Assembly: GCA_003644825.1 (NCBI GenBank)
Contig: QNDJ01000085.1
Location: 1 to 6,826 of the forward strand
From: Candidatus Zhuqueibacterota bacterium
Lineage (GTDB): Bacteria; SM23-31; B21-G16
Direction of reading: 5' to 3'
Length of the DNA stretch: 6,826 nt
The position numbers and the translations under genes are program-made. The notes beneath the pieces were generated by a model. That model was not told where the DNA came from. It saw only the letters and a program-made list of their open reading frames with translations, and ran no database searches. This document shows, one piece after another, positions 1-6,658 of this stretch (position 1 is the stretch's first letter; the number at the start of each line of letters is the position of its first letter).

Positions 1-62
1 ATTATAATCAGTATTGCTCCAAATATTATTAAGGTTCTACCAAAAGAGCTGAAAGGTTCCAT
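1..62 (-). CDS. Small membrane protein, DUF2905-like (5' part only)
   Basis: An ATG at 62-60 opens a frame that runs off the left edge after 20 codons, reading MEPFSSFGRTLIIFGAILII. A short polar N-terminus (Pro, Gly, Arg) followed directly by an Ile/Leu-rich membrane segment is typical of DUF2905, a family of very small two-helix membrane proteins of unknown function whose members start in much the same way (family resemblance from memory). The ATG begins 2 nt after the TAG stop of the upstream SAM hydroxide adenosyltransferase gene. It has no clear Shine-Dalgarno site of its own, which suggests translational coupling as the last visible gene of the minus-strand operon. Only the N-terminus can be judged, so another small membrane protein is possible. 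Confidence 0.6.
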   Translation of the reverse strand, partial: MEPFSSFGRTLIIFGAILII

Positions 63-64
63 TT

Positions 65-883
65 CTATTCAAATGTTAGTTCTATTTTATCTCCAACTTC
101 CAGTTTGAGGTTTTTATGAGCATTTCCCTGATTTATACTTATTTCAAGTAGATTAGAACTTGAAAATAATGCTACCGGTTTATTTTCCTCAACTGAACTA
201 TAACTTCTTTTTATCCCATCTATTCTGATATTACCTGCATTAATTATAGTATTATTTTTTCTTTTAAAGTTTCGCAATTCATTTGTAGATATATTTGTTA
301 TGAGATTTCCAAAATGGTCAATGTGAATAATTGCCCCTGAAATCCTGTTTTCTTCTACGGATGGTTTTTCAATTTCCGGTTTTATAAAGTTTCTTGTTTT
401 TTTACCAATTTCATTTATATTTGTTCCCAGGGATAGATGGGCAGAAACAGGAGCAAAGATATCTCTTCCATGAAAGGTACTGGAAACCCGATTGAGAAAA
501 AAAATTCTATTGGTTACTTCAAAAACTCTGCAGTTTTTTTCTCTAAAAAAAATATATTTCAGGAGTCCATTATCGGGTGAAAGGAAGATATAATTTCTGG
601 TTTTTACAGCTATTATTTTCCTTGGACTGCCTACTCCGGGGTCAACAACAGCAACGTGTATGGTTCCTTCTGGAAAGTGATTATATGTAGAAAAAAGTAT
701 GAAACCAGCTTCATCGATGTTTTGAGGTTGAACTTCGTGGGAAATATCAACTATTTGAGCACCGGGGTTTATACCGAGGATAACACCTTTCATAGAACCG
801 ACAAAACCATCTCTGTACCCGAAATCTGTGAGCAGGGTAATGACTCTATTTGTATACCTCCTTTTCTGATGGGTAATTTCCAT
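65..883 (-). CDS. SAM hydroxide adenosyltransferase (DUF62 / SAM hydrolase family)
   Basis: This 272-residue protein belongs to the DUF62 family, cytosolic enzymes that use water/hydroxide to split S-adenosylmethionine into adenosine and methionine; relatives include fluorinases and chlorinases. Family signatures are visible: LLTDFGYRDGFVG near the N-terminus (about residues 17-29), VVDPGVGSPR (about 79-88), SPDNGLL, STFHGRD (about 135-141) and DHFGNLITN (about 189-197). The Asp81, Arg88 and His138 positions match the Asp-Arg-His triad described for the hydrolases, so hydrolysis is more likely than halogenation. I chose the ATG at 883 because GAGGA (896-892) lies 8 nt upstream; the ATG at 892 has no room for a ribosome site. 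The start overlaps the 3' end of panB by 38 nt. The conserved core begins about 13 residues in, so the N-terminus is slightly longer than usual. The physiological role of this family is not settled. Confidence 0.9.
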   Translation of the reverse strand: MEITHQKRRYTNRVITLLTDFGYRDGFVGSMKGVILGINPGAQIVDISHEVQPQNIDEAGFILFSTYNHFPEGTIHVAVVDPGVGSPRKIIAVKTRNYIFLSPDNGLLKYIFFREKNCRVFEVTNRIFFLNRVSSTFHGRDIFAPVSAHLSLGTNINEIGKKTRNFIKPEIEKPSVEENRISGAIIHIDHFGNLITNISTNELRNFKRKNNTIINAGNIRIDGIKRSYSSVEENKPVALFSSSNLLEISINQGNAHKNLKLEVGDKIELTFE

Positions 884-1652
884 TTTTAACATCCTCGATG
901 AAATTTTTAAAAGCTTTTCTCATTTCACCGGCAAAATCTGCGTATTTTCTCAGGTATCTGGGATTAAAATTTTCAGTTAATCCGAGTAAATCGTAAAGAA
1001 CGAGAATCTGACCATCGCAGTATCTACCTGCACCTATACCAATTGTTGGTATACTGATTTTTTCAGTTATTTCCCTTGCTCTGATTTCAGGGATTTTTTC
1101 CAGGATAATCGAAAATGCACCGGCTTTTTCAAGGTATTTTGCATCTTCAAGAAGTTTTTTCCCATTTTTTTCGTCGTTTGCCTGGATAGCGTACCCACCA
1201 AGTTTATGAACAGATTGAGGTAATAAGCCAAGATGCCCCATTACTGGAATGCCAAAGTCGTTGAGGTTTTTAACGATGTCAAATATCTCCTCGCCACCTT
1301 CGAGTTTTACAGCTTCAGCTCCTGCTTTCAGGAATAGACCCGCATTATATATTGCCTCATCTATACCACACTGGAAAGAAAGAAAAGGCATATCCACAAC
1401 AAGAAGAGCTCTTTTTACACCCTTTCGCACGCATCTTGTATGATAAATCATCTCATCCATTGATACGGGATGAGTCGTATCATACCCTGCAATAACATTT
1501 CCAGCTGAATCACCAACAAGTATTATGTCAATTCCGGAGTCATCCAGAATGGATGCCATAGTATAATCGTAAGCAGTAAGGGCTGTTATTTTTTCTCCAG
1601 TTAATTTTCTACTTATGATAGTTTTAACAGTTATTTTTTTATCAGTTGTCAT
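846..1652 (-). CDS. panB: 3-methyl-2-oxobutanoate hydroxymethyltransferase (PanB)
   Basis: PanB transfers a hydroxymethyl group from 5,10-methylenetetrahydrofolate to alpha-ketoisovalerate, giving ketopantoate, the first committed step of pantothenate and CoA synthesis; it is cytosolic, Mg-dependent and has a TIM-barrel fold. The 268 residues match the usual family length. Visible signatures are TALTAYDY (23-30), LVGDSAG (45-51), VVDMPF (85-90), VKLEGG (115-120), MGHLGLLPQ (138-146), IILEKIP (182-188) and IGIGAG. Asp48, Asp87 and Glu118 sit where the Mg ligands are expected and Glu185 where the catalytic base is expected. The ATG at 1652 has no obvious Shine-Dalgarno, being preceded by A/T-rich DNA. 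It follows mnmA by 44 nt, and its end overlaps the next gene. No panC or panD is nearby, so the placement in a tRNA-thiolation operon is probably co-transcription rather than shared function. Confidence 0.97.
   Translation of the reverse strand: MTTDKKITVKTIISRKLTGEKITALTAYDYTMASILDDSGIDIILVGDSAGNVIAGYDTTHPVSMDEMIYHTRCVRKGVKRALLVVDMPFLSFQCGIDEAIYNAGLFLKAGAEAVKLEGGEEIFDIVKNLNDFGIPVMGHLGLLPQSVHKLGGYAIQANDEKNGKKLLEDAKYLEKAGAFSIILEKIPEIRAREITEKISIPTIGIGAGRYCDGQILVLYDLLGLTENFNPRYLRKYADFAGEMRKAFKNFIEDVKNGNYPSEKEVYK
892..896 (-). promoter_or_regulatory. Shine-Dalgarno site deciding the SAM hydroxide adenosyltransferase start
   Basis: GAGGA on the minus strand lies inside the panB coding sequence, 8 nt before the ATG at 883. 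It favours that ATG over the one at 892, which abuts the motif. Its position inside panB implies that translation of the two genes is linked. Confidence 0.55.
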
Positions 1653-1696
1653 TTCGATTTAAATTAAATAATTAAATGAATAAAAACAAGGGTTTT

Positions 1697-2797
1697 TTAA
1701 AGAGGATTTTGAATTATTCCACCGCCAATTACAATATCGTTCTGGTAAAATACTGCAGATTGACCAGGAGTTATAGAGTTTGCAGGTTCAATAAATTCTA
1801 CCAACAGCCTGTTATCTGGTAAAGGTGATATTAAAGATAGTTTTCCGGGATCTTTATATCTAATTTTTGTTATTGCTTTTATAGGTTTTTCAATTTTGTT
1901 TAAGGAAATAAAATTACACTGGTTTACAATCATAGATTTTCCTGATATATCTTTTTTTGTTCCTATGTAAATCTCATTTTTAATGGGGTCTATTTTATAA
2001 ATGTATGCTGGTTTTCCGATGGATACACCAATACCTTTTCTCTGCCCGATGGTATAAAATGGATATCCATCGTGTGTTCCGATAACAGAGCCATTTTTTC
2101 CGATGATTTTTCCACCTTTGAGTTTATTTTCCAACTCTGGCATTCTTTCAAGAAGAAATCTCTTATAATTGTTGTCTCTTATGAAGCAAATATCCTGGCT
2201 CTCGGATGTTTTTTCGGTTTTAAGTTTTTTCATTTCTGCATATTTCCGAACCCGTGTTTTTGTCCATTCGCCTAAAGGAAATAGAGTTTTTCCAAGAGCA
2301 TTCTGGGTTAGACCCCATAATGCATAAGATTGTTCCTTATTTTTATCAGCCCCTTTTCGTAGTTCATATCTACCTGTTGCGTTGTTAAATGTGATTCGGG
2401 CATAGTGGCCTGTGGCAATAAATCTGGCACCAAGTTTTTCTGCCCTGGAAAGGAGATATTTCCATTTTATCAGAGTATTGCATCTGATACAGGGATTGGG
2501 TGTTTTCCCTCCAAGATATTCATTAATGAAATATTTAATTATATTTTCTTCAAATTCCTTTTTTAAGTTTATTGTATAATGGGGTATTTTTAATTGATTA
2601 CATACGTTTCTGGCGTTAATAATTCCCTGGAGTGAGCAACAGGATTTTTCATTATCAATGTTTCCACCAGATGTGTCATAGTCCCAGAGTACCATTGTTA
2701 TACCTATAACTTCATAACCCTGTTCACACAGTATTGAAGCAGCAGAAGAGCTGTCTACTCCACCACTCATTGCGACTACAACGCGTTGTTTTTTCAT
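1697..2797 (-). CDS. mnmA: tRNA-specific 2-thiouridylase MnmA
   Basis: MnmA activates the wobble uridine 34 of tRNA Lys, Glu and Gln with ATP and replaces its 2-oxygen with sulfur, giving s2U34. The 366 residues match the family length. The N-terminal PP-loop SGGVDS (11-16) binds ATP. Cys103 in NPCIRCN and Cys204 in SQDICF correspond to the two catalytic cysteines that carry the persulfide and form the transient disulfide. GHYAR (130-134), FYTIGQRKG and the C-terminal EPANSITPGQSAV stretch are further family signatures. The ATG at 2797 overlaps the TAA stop of the cysteine desulfurase by one base (TAATG). No strong ribosome site precedes it, so translation is probably coupled to the desulfurase, the expected sulfur donor. 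Confidence 0.98.
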   Translation of the reverse strand: MKKQRVVVAMSGGVDSSSAASILCEQGYEVIGITMVLWDYDTSGGNIDNEKSCCSLQGIINARNVCNQLKIPHYTINLKKEFEENIIKYFINEYLGGKTPNPCIRCNTLIKWKYLLSRAEKLGARFIATGHYARITFNNATGRYELRKGADKNKEQSYALWGLTQNALGKTLFPLGEWTKTRVRKYAEMKKLKTEKTSESQDICFIRDNNYKRFLLERMPELENKLKGGKIIGKNGSVIGTHDGYPFYTIGQRKGIGVSIGKPAYIYKIDPIKNEIYIGTKKDISGKSMIVNQCNFISLNKIEKPIKAITKIRYKDPGKLSLISPLPDNRLLVEFIEPANSITPGQSAVFYQNDIVIGGGIIQNPL

Positions 2798-3951
2798 TAT
2801 ATTTTTCTGATATAATCTATTATTTCTTTTAGATTTTTTACTGTATAATCTATCTGCTCTTTATTGTTTTCTCTTCCGAGAGAGAATCGGATTGCACTCT
2901 GGGCAATTTCCGGTGAAACCCCCATTGCTTTCAGTACATGAGATGGTTCAATACTGCCAGAAGTACAGGCAGAACCACCTGAAGCTGCAATTCCCTTAAG
3001 GTCAAGGCTGATCAGTACAGTTTCAGAATCTGTACCCGGAAAAGATACATTAAGAATTCCCGGAAGCCTTATTTTCGGATGACCATTTAAATATATATCA
3101 GGTATATTTTCCTGAAGCTTTTCCCAGAAGTAGTCTCTTAGTTTATTCAGATATTTTCTTTCATTTTCCATTTCTTCGAGGCAAATTTCTGCGGCTTTTC
3201 TAAGCCCTATTATCCCGGGTACGTTTTCAGTTCCGCCCCTTCTGTTTCCTTCCTGGCTTCCCCCGTGAATGATTTTTTCAGGAGAAACTCCCCTTTTTAT
3301 ATACAGTGCTCCTGCCCCTTTTGGTCCATAAATTTTATGACTTGAAAGGGATAGAAGGTCAATATTGTCTTTTTTTACATCTATGGGTTCTTTTCCAAAG
3401 GATTGAACAGCATCAGTGTGAAAAAGGACATTGTTTTCTCTGGCGAACTCTCCAATTTCGGAAATTGGATTGATACTTCCAACTTCATTGTTTATGTGCA
3501 TTATAGAAATTAGGATTGTTCTGGGAGTGAGAGCCTCTTTAATATCTTCGAGTTCTACTATTCCATATTTATTTACGGGAACGTATGTAACCTTAAAACC
3601 GTTTTTCTGGAGAAAACGAGCTGTATCAAGAACTGCGTGATGTTCAGCAGTAGAAGTTATTATATGGTCTCCTTTTTCTTTCATACTCAGAGCTGTTCCT
3701 GTAATTGCCAGGTTATCAGATTCTGTACCACCGCTGGTGAAAAATATCTCCGAAGGCTCAGCATTGATAACTTCGGCTATTTTTTCTCTTGCTTCTTCAA
3801 TGGCTGTTTTAACTTCTCTTCCGAATAAATGGATGCTTGATGGATTACCATACTTCTCATCAAAAAAGGGGAGCATTTCTTTAATTACCCTTTTATCAAC
3901 AGGTGTTGTTGCACTGTGGTCTAAATAGATGGCTTCCAATTTTTTCTCCAC
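2797..3951 (-). CDS. iscS: Cysteine desulfurase (IscS/NifS type)
   Basis: This PLP enzyme removes sulfur from cysteine, yielding alanine and an enzyme persulfide passed to acceptors such as MnmA or Fe-S scaffolds. Fold-type I signatures are all present in the 384 residues: YLDHSATTPVD (9-19), GGTESDN (74-80), AEHHAVL with His104/His105, INNEVG (153-158), Asp180 and Gln183 near PLP, SSHKIYGPKGAG with the PLP lysine Lys206, and SACTSGS with catalytic Cys329. The longest frame starts at GTG 3951. An equally good or better choice is TTG at 3939, which has GGAG 6 nt upstream and gives an N-terminus starting just before YLDHSATT, as is usual; this removes four residues. It is the first gene of the minus operon. 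With no IscR, IscU or other Fe-S genes beside it, the mnmA pairing suggests a desulfurase serving tRNA thiolation, like the YrvO-MnmA pair of Bacillus. That specialisation is inferred. Confidence 0.96.
   Translation of the reverse strand: MEKKLEAIYLDHSATTPVDKRVIKEMLPFFDEKYGNPSSIHLFGREVKTAIEEAREKIAEVINAEPSEIFFTSGGTESDNLAITGTALSMKEKGDHIITSTAEHHAVLDTARFLQKNGFKVTYVPVNKYGIVELEDIKEALTPRTILISIMHINNEVGSINPISEIGEFARENNVLFHTDAVQSFGKEPIDVKKDNIDLLSLSSHKIYGPKGAGALYIKRGVSPEKIIHGGSQEGNRRGGTENVPGIIGLRKAAEICLEEMENERKYLNKLRDYFWEKLQENIPDIYLNGHPKIRLPGILNVSFPGTDSETVLISLDLKGIAASGGSACTSGSIEPSHVLKAMGVSPEIAQSAIRFSLGRENNKEQIDYTVKNLKEIIDYIRKI
3946..3949 (-). promoter_or_regulatory. Shine-Dalgarno site of the cysteine desulfurase gene
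   Basis: GGAG on the minus strand lies 6 nt before a TTG codon at 3939. This supports TTG initiation; the GTG at 3951 overlaps this motif and has only a weak AGAAG further upstream. Confidence 0.4.
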
Positions 3952-3991
3952 TTAATCTTCTATGTTACTATTTTAATTAAACTTATTTTGT

Positions 3992-4020
3992 AATATAATA
4001 TGTTCTATTTTAATTATCAA
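3992..4020 (-). promoter_or_regulatory. Sigma70-type promoter of the desulfurase-mnmA-panB operon
   Basis: Read on the minus strand, TTGATA (4020-4015) and TATATT (3997-3992) are separated by exactly 17 nt, each matching the sigma70 consensus at five of six positions. The predicted start of transcription is near 3985, giving a leader of roughly 35-45 nt before the desulfurase. It is the only strong promoter-like match seen ahead of the operon. The surrounding DNA is very AT-rich, so some matches are expected by chance. Confidence 0.55.
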
Positions 4021-4035
4021 GATATTAAATTAATG

Positions 4036-4064
4036 TTGAATTTGTGTTATTTCAATATTATATT
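4036..4064 (+). promoter_or_regulatory. Possible promoter of the secretin-like gene
   Basis: TTGAAT (4036-4041), a 17-nt spacer and TATATT (4059-4064) would place the transcription start close to 4071, exactly at the ATG, implying a leaderless transcript. A second candidate -10 (TATAAT, 3994-3999) lies upstream with a poor -35. Neither is decisive in such AT-rich DNA. Confidence 0.3.
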
Positions 4065-4070
4065 TATGAT

Positions 4071-4772
4071 ATGAAGAAATTTATGTCATTAATATTTATT
4101 TTGATTTGTTATAGTGGTGTTTCTTTTAGTCAGCAGGGGTTTGATGTTATTGTTGCTAAAACTTACAGGTTGAAATATAAAAAAGTAGAAAAGATTCTTC
4201 CTCTTGTAAGAAGGATTATGTCAAATAAGGGTGTTGTTGAAAGTTCAAATGAGTTTAATATCTTTGTTTTGAAAGACTATCCCCCCAATCTTGCTCTTGT
4301 AGACAGCCTTGTAGCAAAGTTTGATGTTCCATTAAAGCAGATAAACGTAAGCATAAGGCTTTTATTAGGATATAACCCTGGTCCTGCTTCCCTGGAGTCT
4401 GAAATTCCTTCAGTGTCTGATTCTACGGAGGTTGCGAGGCTTCTTGGTGGTTTTTACGATTTCGGTAAAATTACTGAGGTGGATATGGGTTTTATAAGGA
4501 CTGAAGAAAAAAGTACAACTACTATGAATCTCGGTAGTGGTAAATACAGCATAACATTTGAAATTGATTATATAGATAACAGTTCGAAAATTGTAAAATT
4601 CAGGTCTTTCAGATTAAGTGAAGTTGTTTCAGATGTTCAGGGAAAATATTTAAAACCACTAATTAATACCTCAGCAGAAATGAAGGATGGAACAACAGAA
4701 TTAATAACTGTTTTTAAGAAAGAGAATTCGGACAAATCACTTATCGTTATTGTTAGTGTTCAATCTGTTTAA
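4071..4772 (+). CDS. Exported secretin-like protein, unknown function
   Basis: This 233-residue protein starts with MKKFMSLIF, a hydrophobic stretch and SFSQQ, a clear Sec signal peptide likely cut after residue 20. Residues about 29-97 read like the secretin N1/short repeat domain: YRLKYKKVEKILPLV, then a turn, then IFVLKDYPPNLALVDSLV and an alternating strand ending in QINVSIRLL. Residues 125-233 are predominantly beta-strand-like and faintly recall the end of a secretin core (an MKDGTTELITVF turn, then a hydrophobic strand SLIVIVSV). The protein is far shorter than a pore-forming secretin and lacks a recognisable full barrel, so a periplasmic accessory or adaptor is more likely; this is inference. 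ATG 4071 was preferred over the upstream GTG 4044 because it gives the signal peptide a normal charged N-terminus. No Shine-Dalgarno is visible. It is divergent from the thiolation operon and followed by a 145-nt gap in which I see no gene or clear terminator. Confidence 0.75.
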   Translation: MKKFMSLIFILICYSGVSFSQQGFDVIVAKTYRLKYKKVEKILPLVRRIMSNKGVVESSNEFNIFVLKDYPPNLALVDSLVAKFDVPLKQINVSIRLLLGYNPGPASLESEIPSVSDSTEVARLLGGFYDFGKITEVDMGFIRTEEKSTTTMNLGSGKYSITFEIDYIDNSSKIVKFRSFRLSEVVSDVQGKYLKPLINTSAEMKDGTTELITVFKKENSDKSLIVIVSVQSV

Positions 4773-4905
4773 TTTAAGTCAATTTTTCTACCACAATAAT
4801 TTAAGAGCTTCTGGAATCCTGAAAGAAAATGTAAATCAGGTTTAAGAAACAGCTATATTAATTGTAAGTTTTAAATCCTTTAAGTTAATCGAGGCTTGGC
4901 AAATT

Positions 4906-4911
4906 GAGGAA
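4906..4911 (+). promoter_or_regulatory. Shine-Dalgarno site ahead of the beta-propeller gene
   Basis: GAGGAA lies 6 nt before an in-frame ATA at 4918 and 27 nt before the first in-frame ATG at 4939. At normal spacing it points to ATA as the start codon, or to a lost ATG at that position. Confidence 0.4.
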
Positions 4912-4938
4912 CGAAAAATAAGGAAATTAACTATATGT

Positions 4939-6366
4939 ATGGCCTTACTTCTGCTGTCAGCTAATTTAAAAGCTCAATTGCATCATAGATATATCTTTGT
5001 AGATGATTCAATTATTCAAAAGACATATCAGGTTACCAGAGTTGTTCATCATCCTGAAAAATGTTCACAGAATCCTTTACTGATAGCTGACAAGCCGTGG
5101 GAAGGTGGAATAAATCTCTACGGCACCGTTTTATACGATAATGGAAAATTCAGGATGTGGTACCAGGTTTATAATGGTAAGGCTAAGGATAGAAGTTTTA
5201 ATACATTAATTGCCTATGCTGAAAGTGAAGATGGTATTCACTGGACAAAACCAGACCTTGGATTGGTTGAATTTGAAGGTAATAAAAACAACAACATACT
5301 TATAACCTGTAGAGGCACCAGCTCACTTTACAGCCCGGCAGTGGTAAAAGACCCGAAACCGGAAAATCCAGAAAAAACTTATAAAATGATTTACTGGGAT
5401 AGTATGAGTAAAAAAGAACTGGAAAAGTATGGTCCCAATTTTCCACCGGGGAAAAATGTTCCTGGCTGGCGGGCTATACCGGGAGAAGGATTTTTTACAG
5501 CCTATTCTCCAGATGGAATACACTGGAAGCAATACGGTCACCAGCCGGTTTTTACCTGTGCCTGTGATGCATCTTCTCTTAACTATTTCTCAGATGGAAC
5601 ATTCGTTGTATTTCATAAAATCTCAGTTGCAGAAGATAGGCACTTCCGAATTCTCGGTCAAACCACAAGTAAAGATTTCGTGAACTGGAGTAAACCCTCT
5701 ATAATTCTGGAGCCTGACTGGCATGACCCCTATGGGACTGAGTTTTATGGAATGTCTGGCTTTGAATACTATGGAAATTATTTAGGATTGGTCTGGATTT
5801 ATAATAATGCTCCTGCTGATAAGTCTATGAATATACAAATGGCGGCAAGTAAGGATGGAAAAAACTGGCATAGAGCAGCTGATAGAAAAATCTTTCTTGA
5901 TAGAGGAGAACCCGGAGACTGGGATGGTGGCTCAATAGTTGTTTCCAGCAACCCACTAATATCTCCGCCTGGTTATCCTGATAAGATACTGATTTATTAT
6001 GGTGGTGGCACAACTACCCACGATGATTCCAGGTATAGAGAATGGGGTATTGGTCTTGCAACATTAAGAATTGATGGTTTTGTTTCAATGCGTTCTGGAA
6101 TGTTCAATGGAAAACTGAAGACAAAGCCGATTATTGCTACAGGTTCAAAAATGTTCTGCAACTGTGATATTAAACACGGGTATATAAAAATCGAGTTACT
6201 GGATGAAAACGGAAAATCAATTGCAATGAGTAAGGATATAACAACCTCTGGAACAAGGAAAATTGTTCAGTGGGAAAAATCACCGAAAGTTGACATCGCA
6301 GGAAAGAAAATTACTATCGTCTTCTATATGAAAAAATCTGACCTTTATTCTTTCTGGTTTGAATAA
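4939..6366 (+). CDS. Secreted five-bladed beta-propeller protein, glycosidase-like
   Basis: The protein looks like a member of the arabinanase/levansucrase/invertase-like propeller superfamily (GH32/43/68/130-related), which mostly act on glycans outside the cytoplasm; substrate and activity cannot be told. Blade-type motifs recur: SEDGIHW (96-102), SPDGIHW (190-196), SKDFVNW (244-250) and SKDGKNW (304-310), with GKFRMWYQ, YKMIYW, GLVWIY and ILIYYGG strands. Residues about 369-475 (WGIGLATLRIDGFVS, then GKLKTKPI, IKIELLDENGK, and a final DLYSFWF) form a beta-sandwich tail that I associate from memory with uncharacterised planctomycete and Bacteroidota propeller proteins. A signal peptide is present (LLLLSANLKA then Gln). 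From ATG 4939 it lacks a positive n-region, whereas initiation at ATA 4918 would add seven residues including RK and gives a textbook signal. The frame is open upstream to a stop at 4843. It is a monocistronic-looking gene with no sugar-uptake neighbours. Confidence 0.85.
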   Translation: MALLLLSANLKAQLHHRYIFVDDSIIQKTYQVTRVVHHPEKCSQNPLLIADKPWEGGINLYGTVLYDNGKFRMWYQVYNGKAKDRSFNTLIAYAESEDGIHWTKPDLGLVEFEGNKNNNILITCRGTSSLYSPAVVKDPKPENPEKTYKMIYWDSMSKKELEKYGPNFPPGKNVPGWRAIPGEGFFTAYSPDGIHWKQYGHQPVFTCACDASSLNYFSDGTFVVFHKISVAEDRHFRILGQTTSKDFVNWSKPSIILEPDWHDPYGTEFYGMSGFEYYGNYLGLVWIYNNAPADKSMNIQMAASKDGKNWHRAADRKIFLDRGEPGDWDGGSIVVSSNPLISPPGYPDKILIYYGGGTTTHDDSRYREWGIGLATLRIDGFVSMRSGMFNGKLKTKPIIATGSKMFCNCDIKHGYIKIELLDENGKSIAMSKDITTSGTRKIVQWEKSPKVDIAGKKITIVFYMKKSDLYSFWFE

Positions 6367-6439
6367 ATTTTTTATCCCGTTTCCCGAATTTTTGGTTTAA
6401 TTGAGCTGCAACTGATTACGCTAATTTTATTGATTAGAT

Positions 6440-6459
6440 GTTTTGAATTTTTTTCAAAA
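6440..6459 (+). repeat. Weak AT-rich hairpin
   Basis: TTTTGAA (6441-6447) and TTCAAAA (6453-6459) form a 7-bp stem around a five-T loop. Its single G-C pair makes it weak, and it could arise by chance in this composition. It is the first inverted repeat after the propeller gene, about 75 nt beyond the stop. Confidence 0.3.
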
Positions 6460-6466
6460 ACAGAGA

Positions 6467-6479
6467 GCTCCGTAGGAGC
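6467..6479 (+). repeat. Short hairpin with GTA loop
   Basis: GCTCC, loop GTA, GGAGC: a perfect 5-bp GC-rich stem. It is preceded by AAAAACAG (6456-6463) and followed by GAATG (6481-6485), flanks that recur around the hairpin at 6627-6642. It recalls, from memory only, the hairpin repeats with a CGTAGG core that are dispersed in some bacterial genomes. Confidence 0.5.
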
Positions 6480-6526
6480 GGAATGGAATATTAAAAGCTC
6501 AAGAAAGATTTCCAGGTTGCTTTTTT

Positions 6527-6553
6527 CAGCACCAGAATCGAATTCTGGTGCTG
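6527..6553 (+). repeat. 12-bp palindrome, CGA loop
   Basis: CAGCACCAGAAT (6527-6538) and ATTCTGGTGCTG (6542-6553) are exact reverse complements around the loop CGA. The core CCAGAAT/ATTCTGG is shared with the palindrome at 6659-6685. It sits outside any gene. A run of T precedes it on the plus strand rather than following it, so as an intrinsic terminator it would act better for minus-strand transcription. Confidence 0.85.
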
Positions 6554-6626
6554 TAACAATACAATGGTAAGTCATTAAAATGACTGCTTTAAAAGAATTA
6601 TGACCTTATTGTTGAAACCTAAAAAC

Positions 6627-6642
6627 AGTCTCTTTAGAGACT
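6627..6642 (+). repeat. Short hairpin with TTTA loop
   Basis: AGTCTC and GAGACT form a perfect 6-bp stem around TTTA. The preceding AAAAACAG (6621-6628, its last two bases belonging to the stem) and the following CCAGAATG (6644-6651) echo the flanks of the hairpin at 6467-6479 and the core of the neighbouring palindromes. Confidence 0.5.
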
Positions 6643-6658
6643 TCCAGAATGTTTTATC

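Noticed and set aside
656-889. 77-codon plus-strand frame opposite the SAM hydroxide adenosyltransferase gene
   Set aside because: It is antisense to a well-conserved gene, with no family resemblance.
1682-1697. AAAAAC/GTTTTT hairpin between mnmA and panB as a terminator
   Set aside because: The stem has one G-C pair and five A-T pairs, and panB follows within 44 nt in the same direction. A real terminator here is unlikely.
4044-4070. GTG 4044 as start of the secretin-like gene
   Set aside because: It would add nine residues (aromatic and acidic) ahead of a normal MKK signal peptide, and no ribosome site precedes it.
5429-5683. 84-codon plus-strand frame inside the beta-propeller gene
   Set aside because: It is out of frame within a coding region that has clear repeated motifs, and it reads as a shadow frame.
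6372-6575. 67-codon minus-strand reading frame
   Set aside because: It runs through two palindromes, shows no recognisable domain and has no ribosome site I can see. It is best explained as chance.
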